DNA from: RGIG8700 sp045648505
GTDB taxonomy: Bacteria; Bacillota; Clostridia; RGIG6154
NCBI GenBank assembly: GCA_045648505.1
Contig: JAZROD010000002.1
Location: 1 to 64,000, forward strand
DNA: 64,000 nt
Direction of reading: 5' to 3'
Each line of letters starts with the position of its first letter. Within the stretch, counting starts at the first letter, position 1. The notes beneath the pieces are model-generated. The model ran no database searches and was not told where the DNA came from. It saw nothing but the letters and a program-made list of their open reading frames with translations. The translations under genes were made by a program, and so were the position numbers. Positions 21,101-27,898 of this stretch are shown in pieces.

Positions 21101-22514
21101 ACAGGGTAAAACAATGGATACCTGTGTAGATATAACCACTCTTGAAGGCAATAAAACATATTATTTCAAGGTTAAGGCAATGTCCGAATCAAGAAAGCAC
21201 GGATACGAGCTTGAAAATAAAAACGGTGTAGTTAAATTTACTACTCCAAATGTATATTACAGCAATACAGGTCTTCTTGAAAAAACAGTAGGTGAACTTG
21301 AAGCTGCAACAAGTAAGTTGGTAGAAGGAACTATGCAGGGTCAGGCAAAGATTGGAACAAAACAAAAGGCACAGTCAGTTATAAATGAAGCTAAAGCTCT
21401 TATCTCTTCATCACCTGCACAGAAAGTTGTTGATGACAAAACAAGTGAAATAGCAGAATTTATTAAAAAGCTTGATGGATTTAAGAATACAGGCTATACA
21501 ACGCTTAATATCAATAAAAAGACAGAATGGATTAATACTGCAGAGCTTGATACTAAGGAGTTGGGTAACGGTGTTGCTACATTCTCAACACTTACCGGTA
21601 ATAATATTACACTCAATGAAGTAATTCCAAACACACAGGTTGTTAAGTTTAAATATTCTATTTCAAACTTAACAAACTGGCATGCACTTGGCTTAAGAAG
21701 ACAGATGCCAAATAAAGAAATATATTCTGATGATTGTTATTATATAATTGTTAAGAGCGATATATTTGAACTTCAGAAGAAGGGTACAATTCTTAAGACC
21801 GAGCCAAATGACGGACTTGTTGTTGCAGGTAAGGAAAATGAAGTAACACTTGGTGCCGTAACAATGGAAAGCGGAGTAAACCTCTATGTTGAAATTAACG
21901 GCAAGGTAATATTTGATTATCTTGATACTTCAGAAACAATGGATTTACCTGGTATGTTCTCAATTCGTTTGCCTAAAGAAACCTCAATCACAATTTCAAA
22001 GGCAGATAATGTACCAACAGAACTCTTTACTCCTTCACAGAAGATTATTGAAGAATCTGTACTTGGACCGAAGACAGTATATGATACAACAAGCGAGGGC
22101 TTTGAGTTTGTAAACGGAACATTTACTGATTACAGATACGACAGACAGCCTGATGGCGCTAAAGAATATATCAGTACAGATGCAGGCTCCGAGGTAAGAT
22201 GGTCAATGGAAACAAAGGGTGAAACAACCTTTGAGGTTTATTATTTCCATCACGGTGATGCAGCTAATGATAACAATGCTGAAATTATCATAAGTGGTAA
22301 AGACGGAACCTACAGAAAGGCAGTAGATTTCTCAACAGGCGGTGAAGAATACAAACTTCTTGGTACATTTAAGTTTGTATCTGATAACAACACAATCGGC
22401 AGAGCAGCACTTGTAATTAAAGGAAGCGGAAACGGAAAACTTCCTGTTTCATCGATTTATATCAGAGAAACAACTAACGACAAACCTGATATGTTAAAAC
22501 CAGAAAATCAATAA
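18171..22514 (+). CDS. Secreted beta-helix protein, GH141-like, with LamG and FN3
   Basis: 1447 residues. Signal peptide; a LamG/jellyroll domain (about 28-205, opening LFSDNFDSGVSKW); then a right-handed parallel beta-helix (about 215-900) beginning IYVAPDGNDETGDGSYEKPF with ITYRAEEGAKVEFNG and ISRWPNSGF, a layout seen in GH141 and related proteins (alpha-fucosidase or xylanase activities are known in that family). Next come an FN3 domain (about 930-1025), a helical segment (about 1040-1110) and two further beta-sandwich modules. It has neither SLH domains nor the C-terminal Trp-Pro module of its neighbours. It is adjacent to a second beta-helix protein of similar core. Beta-helix and signal peptide are clear; GH141 membership is likely but would need a profile search. 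Confidence 0.78.
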   Translation: MNIKKIISLFLTMCMVLCIVSTVSADVVAGQTSLFSDNFDSGVSKWTVINGKYFTGNAGKLVYKNYVGSTFNDTVENELVVENGSISFDMKANNPVDFSARVRAQGKTADFITFDYSSNKVRISRVENGGVTTLLKEGSYKLSNNVIYNVTISFIGPEIIVNINNQEVVKANENKLTEGNFGFTARKGQYEIDNLVVYEKKYEKPSETVTATKTTKIYVAPDGNDETGDGSYEKPFATMGKAKELTTRAKANYLPIEVIFKEGEYRVDKVTSFDSNTSGSQTAPITYRAEEGAKVEFNGATVIDHTKFEPITDEKVKAKLYDEVKDKVLQLDLAAQGFTREDLDFVSINKEIPTTGSHGENLRTVNFFLNDRVQKISRWPNSGFVTFDKCVQGSTSVKDPYKGGRIYFSNPEPLRWTDAKEAYVEGLMYSEWYTESIPIKEINLDEMTIDLYRYAVRGVRNGHEYCVKNLVEEIDIPGEWYVDFDTMMLYYYPERPFREGDVFEVSTLKQAFISLNNASFLNFKGLTFKNSLGMIQSVYDENGKILAFGRSNNRKEQFEEYGGGIEFGNNSHDIIIDGCTFKDINGTGVRSIGYLGYQTFWPNMNIYVQNSNFYRCSEDAIRVGTGDAPTLQQGNFNVLNNFFYECDVMYGNNYCCGYTIKNNLSVRIFNHAIRADGAEFTIENNEISYGNYAMSDMGAIYCGRNTSEYGSSISRNLIMNYGPAPTEYRNYPAGAIYLDDVVGGMNITQNMSMARNKNYQSTGLIYGGGPDVIHYGNISLNANRGYVIQNRVGAYPDMLVKALEPTQAKLSAAQDTWFAKYPQIERHIEWMADTNLYDAQVQFYDNLTTNCDVSTYRTQADLKPYLTGRVDDAHIIDDLSIYVDPENYDYRLKMEAVKKYNLPETLPNEENLNIDTIGLQREMVYNRDLVNFDITYPVNGQTVDYANKLTLAWQASDAATNYEYLVATDESFNDIVAQGKTMDTCVDITTLEGNKTYYFKVKAMSESRKHGYELENKNGVVKFTTPNVYYSNTGLLEKTVGELEAATSKLVEGTMQGQAKIGTKQKAQSVINEAKALISSSPAQKVVDDKTSEIAEFIKKLDGFKNTGYTTLNINKKTEWINTAELDTKELGNGVATFSTLTGNNITLNEVIPNTQVVKFKYSISNLTNWHALGLRRQMPNKEIYSDDCYYIIVKSDIFELQKKGTILKTEPNDGLVVAGKENEVTLGAVTMESGVNLYVEINGKVIFDYLDTSETMDLPGMFSIRLPKETSITISKADNVPTELFTPSQKIIEESVLGPKTVYDTTSEGFEFVNGTFTDYRYDRQPDGAKEYISTDAGSEVRWSMETKGETTFEVYYFHHGDAANDNNAEIIISGKDGTYRKAVDFSTGGEEYKLLGTFKFVSDNNTIGRAALVIKGSGNGKLPVSSIYIRETTNDKPDMLKPENQ

Positions 22515-22520
22515 TAATAA

Positions 22521-22540
22521 GGGAGGGGACATCCCCTCCC
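22521..22540 (+). other. Perfect 8-bp GC hairpin between the two beta-helix genes
   Basis: The sequence GGGAGGGGACATCCCCTCCC lies between a stop codon and the next ribosome site. No T-tract follows and the next gene starts 13 bases later, so it is more likely an mRNA-processing or stability element than a terminator. Confidence 0.6.
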
Positions 22541-22553
22541 ATCAGGAGAAAAA

Positions 22554-25500
22554 ATGAAAAGACTAATTTCTATTATCCTTGTTCTATTACTGCTTACTAT
22601 GATGATTGTGCCTGTATCTGCAAGTGGAATAAAACTTGTAGAAAGTGCAGAGATTGCAACTGAGGGGATTGTTGTTAAAGGAAACACCGGCAGACCGCTT
22701 GATAGTGTAACTATGGTACTTCTTAGGTCAGGAGTTACTGTTGATGCTCTGGCAGATATAGAAAACGAAACGGAATTTTGTGAAAAAATTGCGTATGCAA
22801 CAGTAGTAACAACAGACTATATGGGCAGTTACGAAAAAAAGTTTAAGACAAGCGAGGCAACAGAAGGCGGATTACTCTATGTTACAAACGAAGCTTCGAC
22901 TGAAGTTGTTCCTATAACAAGAGCAGGAGACAGTGCTTTTTATACAGGTACTGAATATATTTTCAACTTTGTAGATTACAGAGATGGAGGAATACTCTTT
23001 AAAGGCAGAACAGACATAAAAGAAAAGTCCTTTAAAATCGTTATTCTTAAACCGGGCTACATTTTTGAGGATTATAGGCAAGGTGATGAGTCTTCATTGT
23101 ATGTAAAGGCAGAGGTAACATCTGATGAATACGCCGGATATGAAACACACATAGAGGCAGAATTTGAAGACGGGAAAAAATACAACGCATATTTAGTTAC
23201 TGATGACATAAACAGCGATGCCTACGGTAAAAAAATAACAACATTACAAAAACCTGCTGAAATCTATGTGAGCAGGACAAGAACAGGGAAAAATATTTTC
23301 TCGTCAATTACAGCTGCAAGAGATTACTTAAGAACAAATCTTAAAGATGTAGCTGTTGATGTAATAATTGATGGAGGAGAATACAATGTTTCCTCCGCTA
23401 TAAGCTTTACAAAAGAGGATGTAAGAACAACCTATACAAGGGTTAAATACACCTCAAAGTATGGCGAAGAAGTTGTAATAAGCGGTGGCGGTAATAAGAT
23501 AGACAACAAGCACATATCTGAAGTAACAGATCATAGCGTCCTTGACAGAGTATATGATGAAGTCAAAGACAGACTTGTGGAAATCGACCTTGCAGCCGCA
23601 GGAATATCAGAAAATATAATTAACTTTACAGATAAATATGATGGTATTGAAAGATACAAGGTTGTGGCTGTGCCGTATGTATATTTAAACGGAAATCTTC
23701 AGTCATTGGCACAATGGCCGAACAACGGTTTTGCAAATTACGATGCTGTAATTGATGCAGGTGCAAGCTCTGTAAGTATTGAGGAGAATGGGGACTCTTA
23801 CTTAAATGGTGGCTCTATACAATTTAATAATACTGATAAGCTTGAAAGATGGAAAACTGCAACCGACTTGTTCCTTAAAGGCTATTTCTGTTATGCGTGG
23901 ACAGGAGAATGGGCAAAAGTAGAATCTGTTGATACTTTGACAAATGCAATTAACTTTAAATATGCTACTGCTAATGGTATCAAAAATGTTGAAAACAACA
24001 ACAGATTTGCGGTTATGAATCTTCTTGAGGAAATTGATGTTCCGGGAGAGTGGTTCATAGATAAGAGTAAGGGCAAAATGTATTATCTGCCTCCATACGA
24101 GCTGACGGAAGATGATGCGCTTGAAATCGGCGGAGTTGAAGAGGATATTATAAATATATCCGGTGCAAAAAACATCATATTTGAAAATCTTACCATAGAA
24201 CAAAATTGTGATTTAAAAGCCTTAGATGGTAAAGCACAGGGTACAGAATACAATAACGGTATTGAGATAAAATCGGCAGAGGCAATTAACATACAGGGAT
24301 GTACTTTAAGAAACATTGCAGTAAATGGTATTGCAGTAATTTCAAAAAGTGCCAATGTGTGGGTAGACAGTTGCCGAATTTACAACACAGGATTTAATGG
24401 CATCCTTTTGGTTGGTCAGAATGCAGAGACACTTGAAAGTACAAATTATATAGTTTCAAACTGTCATATAACGGATGTTTCGTTAAACGGTATGAAGACC
24501 AACGGTAATGCAGTACAATTAACGACCACCGGTGCGATGGTTGAGAATAATGTAATTCATAATATGAAAACCAACGCGATCAGCTATGTAGGCAGTGAAA
24601 ATGTAATAAGAAACAATGAGATTTATAACAGTTCTACAGAAAGAGGCGACAGCGGTGCCATTTATACCGGAAGAAGATGGGATAGCGTAGGAAATGTCAT
24701 TGAAAAGAACTACATACATAAGATTGGTCTTGATGAATCTGTAGGCAAGGAAATATGGTATATTTACTTTGATGATAGCTGTGCAGGCAATACAGCAAAA
24801 TCAAATATACTAGTGGGAAGAAATAAACCACATATAAATGGTGTTCAGCTGGCACAGGGACCGAATAATGTTGTTAACTCAAACATATTTGTTAATTTCG
24901 GCGAAGCACATAATGTTGATACTTCATACAGAGCCGGATTTCACGGAACGGTGCTGACAAGTTTGTTGGGCATACCTTATGACAATGAAGTATATAGTGC
25001 AAGATATCCATATCTTAAAGAACTTGCAAAGCTCTACAAGTTTGAAAACAGCACAGGATTGGAACAAAAACTTGAAGATAAAGATCCAAGCTTGTTTGAT
25101 TATGCGGCATATGAAGAAAATATGACGGTTAACAATAACTTAACTAATCAGGGTGAAATCGTATTTGATGAAGGTTGTTGGAATAATGCCACAGCAGGCA
25201 GATGGTGGATTACCAACACAGGAAGAGGAAACCTTGATACAATGGACATTTCACAGTCAGGAAACGTGGTAAATACAGGAGATGTATTCGTTAATTCAGC
25301 TATCGGCGACTACAGAGTAGACACAAATAAGTTAACAACAGTTCCTGAAGGTGTGCTTACTGAGGATTTTGATTTAAATAAGATTGGTATATTGAAAAAA
25401 GTACCAGATGCAAAGAAATTCAAGCTTCTCTATCCCTTAAACGGAGAGGTGAATGCAGAAACCTCAATTGTGTTAAGCTGGGAAAAATCTTATGATGCAG

Positions 25501-26024
25501 ACTGCTACGAATATGTTGTTGCAAAGGAAGAAAATTTCTCAACAATTTTCAAATCAGGCACTACAACAACAAATTTTGCAGAAATAAGCGGTCTTGATGC
25601 AGATACTACATATTATTGGAAGGTTGAAGCAAAGACATCAGCAAGAATTAAAGAATCTTGGGGTTGTGAACAGATATTTGCTTTTTCAACCTATACAAAC
25701 AAAGTAAATATTGATATTACATATGGAAATATATCTGCAAAGGATGAGCAGGGTGAGATAGTTGAAACCCCTAAAGCCGGCGAAAAAATTTCTGTTACGG
25801 ATGTAATAACATCTGATATACCGGTATCGAAGAAACTTGTATATGTTTTTGCAGTATATAATGGTAAAGGAAGTCTTATTTATACAAAAATAAAGAATAT
25901 TACCGTAGTATCTAACAAAGATCCTGTTCTGGTTATGGAATTTATAATGCCTGAGCTTGAAAATACAAACCATTATAAAATATTCAGATGGGAAAGCTTT
26001 AAAACATTAAGACCAATATATTAA
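22554..26024 (+). CDS. Secreted beta-helix protein, GH141-like, with Trp-Pro C-terminal module
   Basis: 1156 residues. After the signal peptide (ending near VPVSASG) lies a beta-rich region (about 25-235), a parallel beta-helix (about 240-930; IYVSRTRTGKNIFSSI, YTSKYGEEVVISGG, LAQWPNNGFANY, NAISYVGSENVIRNNEI), an FN3 domain (about 950-1045) and a terminal module of about 105 residues ending IFRWESFKTLRPIY. The core parallels the upstream beta-helix protein (shared xxWPNxGF, LLEEIDVPGEWF and LVEEIDIPGEWY), so the pair arose by duplication, although accessory domains differ. Known GH141 enzymes act on RG-II fucosyl or xylan linkages, which matches the fucosidases in this locus. Activity is inferred from fold and context. 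Confidence 0.78.
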   Translation: MKRLISIILVLLLLTMMIVPVSASGIKLVESAEIATEGIVVKGNTGRPLDSVTMVLLRSGVTVDALADIENETEFCEKIAYATVVTTDYMGSYEKKFKTSEATEGGLLYVTNEASTEVVPITRAGDSAFYTGTEYIFNFVDYRDGGILFKGRTDIKEKSFKIVILKPGYIFEDYRQGDESSLYVKAEVTSDEYAGYETHIEAEFEDGKKYNAYLVTDDINSDAYGKKITTLQKPAEIYVSRTRTGKNIFSSITAARDYLRTNLKDVAVDVIIDGGEYNVSSAISFTKEDVRTTYTRVKYTSKYGEEVVISGGGNKIDNKHISEVTDHSVLDRVYDEVKDRLVEIDLAAAGISENIINFTDKYDGIERYKVVAVPYVYLNGNLQSLAQWPNNGFANYDAVIDAGASSVSIEENGDSYLNGGSIQFNNTDKLERWKTATDLFLKGYFCYAWTGEWAKVESVDTLTNAINFKYATANGIKNVENNNRFAVMNLLEEIDVPGEWFIDKSKGKMYYLPPYELTEDDALEIGGVEEDIINISGAKNIIFENLTIEQNCDLKALDGKAQGTEYNNGIEIKSAEAINIQGCTLRNIAVNGIAVISKSANVWVDSCRIYNTGFNGILLVGQNAETLESTNYIVSNCHITDVSLNGMKTNGNAVQLTTTGAMVENNVIHNMKTNAISYVGSENVIRNNEIYNSSTERGDSGAIYTGRRWDSVGNVIEKNYIHKIGLDESVGKEIWYIYFDDSCAGNTAKSNILVGRNKPHINGVQLAQGPNNVVNSNIFVNFGEAHNVDTSYRAGFHGTVLTSLLGIPYDNEVYSARYPYLKELAKLYKFENSTGLEQKLEDKDPSLFDYAAYEENMTVNNNLTNQGEIVFDEGCWNNATAGRWWITNTGRGNLDTMDISQSGNVVNTGDVFVNSAIGDYRVDTNKLTTVPEGVLTEDFDLNKIGILKKVPDAKKFKLLYPLNGEVNAETSIVLSWEKSYDADCYEYVVAKEENFSTIFKSGTTTTNFAEISGLDADTTYYWKVEAKTSARIKESWGCEQIFAFSTYTNKVNIDITYGNISAKDEQGEIVETPKAGEKISVTDVITSDIPVSKKLVYVFAVYNGKGSLIYTKIKNITVVSNKDPVLVMEFIMPELENTNHYKIFRWESFKTLRPIY

Positions 26025-26037
26025 AGGAAGTGAAAAT

Positions 26038-26313
26038 ATGAAGAAAAAAGAACTTGCAGCAGCTATAAGCAAGAAAACAACTTTTAAAGAAAGTGACATA
26101 CTTGAAATTCTTGAAACTGCCTTTGATGAAATAACAGAAAGTCTTAAAAACGGGGAAGAAGTAAAGCTTTTCGGATTTGGTAAGTTTATAGCAAGAACTT
26201 ATGGCAAAAGAAACTGCTACAACCCTGTAACAGGAAAAATGATGACACTTAATGAAAGTGTTCAGCCTGCATTTATTCCTGGACCGAAGTTAAGAGAAAA
26301 AATAAATAAATAA
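26038..26313 (+). CDS. HU/IHF-family DNA-binding protein
   Basis: 91 residues with the whole HU fold: KKELAAAISKKTTFKESDI at the start, the VKLFGFGKFIARTYGKR segment, and NPVTGKMMTL in the DNA-embracing arm. HU proteins bend and compact DNA as dimers and help regulators act. It lies 13 bases after a secreted beta-helix gene and 13 before a solute-binding lipoprotein, each with its own ribosome site, so it is transcribed with the polysaccharide genes. The arm sequence (RNCYNPVTG) differs somewhat from the usual RxGRNPxTG. It may be a pathway-linked paralogue rather than the housekeeping HU; that is inference. Confidence 0.9.
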   Translation: MKKKELAAAISKKTTFKESDILEILETAFDEITESLKNGEEVKLFGFGKFIARTYGKRNCYNPVTGKMMTLNESVQPAFIPGPKLREKINK

Positions 26314-26326
26314 AGGAGAAGTAGTT

Positions 26327-27841
26327 ATGAAAAAAGTTTTAGCAATTCTGCTTGCAGCTTTAATGATGATGTCATTTGCTGCATGCGGCACAACAAATGC
26401 AAATATCACAAAAACAGACCTTTCTCAGCCTGTAACCTTAAAGTGGGTTATGCCGGGACCGGGAAATCAGGTTGATGCTGAAAAAGTATTTGCAAAATTC
26501 AACGAAGAACTTCATAAAGTGAAGGGATTTGAAAATGTAACAGTAGAAATTGAAATTATTCCTGTTGCAGACTATGGTCAGAAGATTATGCTTATGCAGA
26601 CATCAGGCGAACAGATGGACATTATGCAGACATACTCACTCGACTATGGTTCAGAATTCAGAAACGGCAGAATTATAGACCTTGCTGATTATATGCACCT
26701 TCTTGAAGATACCGTTAAAGAACTTCCTGAATGGGTAATTGATATGGGTAAAGTTGATGGCCAGCAGGCGATTATCCCTAACTATCAGAAAATGGTTAGC
26801 GCACCATGGGGATTTGCGATTCCTACAGAACACAAAAAGTACATTGATGATTGGGATGGCTTCGTTGCAAAGCTTACAGATGTAAAATCATACGATGTAT
26901 ACTATGAAACAATCGAAAATGAATATTTAAGCAAAGTTAAAGCTGATGGAAATATTGATAAAGGCTGGTCAGTAAATACATATATCAGAAACCTTGAAAC
27001 TGTTCTTAAACCATTCGTTTTTGACCGTGCTACACAGAAAATTCATCATCAGAATATAGAAACTGATGGTTCAATGCCTAAAATGTATACATGGCACAGA
27101 AAATTTTCCGAAGCAGGCTATATCAGAAAAGATATCTTATCTGCAAAACAGAAAGATGTTGAAGGTAAGAAAGACGGTTCAGTTATGTGGAAAGCACAGT
27201 GCTGGCCGGGATACGAAGAAAACTTATCAAAAGTTAATGATATTGATGTTGCAGCATTCAGAGGCACATCAAAAGACTTTATTCCATACCAGCCGAGTGC
27301 AGGTGGATTTGCAATCCCAGCAAACTCACAGTATCCTGACGTTGCCATGATGATTATTGACCTTATGAATAGTGATAAGGGTATTGACCTTTACAACCTT
27401 CTTGTTTATGGAATTGAAGGTGAACACTACACAGTTGTTAAAGAATTAGATGGTGGCGACAAATACATCACACCAAACGGTTATGTTTCAGAAGGAACAT
27501 CTGCCGCAAAATATGGTCTCTGGAAATGGGTTGTTGGAAATGCAGAAAATGCATATGTAACATCAAACGAAAAAGAAACATATAAGAAAGAAATTTTTGA
27601 AATTCAGAACTTAAACGCAGAACGTTCAGTATTAATCGGATTTGTTCCTGATGTAACTTCTGTTGAAACAAAAATCTCACAGATTAAATCAATCAAATCA
27701 GATTCAGGACTTTTCGAAGGTGTTCACGAAAATGTTGAAGAAGTTTATGCAAATTATGTAAAAGACCTTAAGGCAGCAGGTGTTGACGAAGTAGCAGCTG
27801 AACTCCAGACACAGGTTGATGCATTTTTAGCAAGTAAATAA
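26327..27841 (+). CDS. ABC transporter solute-binding lipoprotein, DUF3502 type
   Basis: 504 residues with a lipoprotein signal peptide (SFAACG, lipidated Cys20), then a family-1 extracellular solute-binding fold (about 35-430) and a DUF3502-type tail (NLNAERSVLIGFVPD, SLFEGVHENVEEVYANYVKD). Proteins of this group deliver oligosaccharides to LplB/YtcP-type permeases in Clostridia and Paenibacilli. No permease or ATPase gene is in the window, so the partner must be elsewhere. The neighbours suggest that the ligand is an oligosaccharide released by the surface enzymes; the exact ligand is unknown. Confidence 0.9.
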   Translation: MKKVLAILLAALMMMSFAACGTTNANITKTDLSQPVTLKWVMPGPGNQVDAEKVFAKFNEELHKVKGFENVTVEIEIIPVADYGQKIMLMQTSGEQMDIMQTYSLDYGSEFRNGRIIDLADYMHLLEDTVKELPEWVIDMGKVDGQQAIIPNYQKMVSAPWGFAIPTEHKKYIDDWDGFVAKLTDVKSYDVYYETIENEYLSKVKADGNIDKGWSVNTYIRNLETVLKPFVFDRATQKIHHQNIETDGSMPKMYTWHRKFSEAGYIRKDILSAKQKDVEGKKDGSVMWKAQCWPGYEENLSKVNDIDVAAFRGTSKDFIPYQPSAGGFAIPANSQYPDVAMMIIDLMNSDKGIDLYNLLVYGIEGEHYTVVKELDGGDKYITPNGYVSEGTSAAKYGLWKWVVGNAENAYVTSNEKETYKKEIFEIQNLNAERSVLIGFVPDVTSVETKISQIKSIKSDSGLFEGVHENVEEVYANYVKDLKAAGVDEVAAELQTQVDAFLASK

Positions 27842-27842
27842 T

Positions 27843-27884
27843 GAATTGCCCGAAAGGGCAATTCGTTGAAAATATAATTTTCAA
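27843..27884 (+). other. Two consecutive hairpins after the lipoprotein gene
   Basis: A 9-bp stem with a GAAA tetraloop (27843-27864) is followed directly by an 8-bp AT stem (27866-27884). No T-tract is present and the next gene's ribosome site follows at once. Strong stems after solute-binding-protein genes often protect the upstream mRNA and raise its level over downstream genes; that role is inferred. Confidence 0.6.
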
Positions 27885-27898
27885 AAGGAGAGAATGAT

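Noticed and set aside
22521..22540. Perfect GC hairpin as a transcription terminator
   Set aside because: No T-tract follows, and the next ribosome site and gene start within 13 bases; an mRNA-stability or processing element is more consistent.
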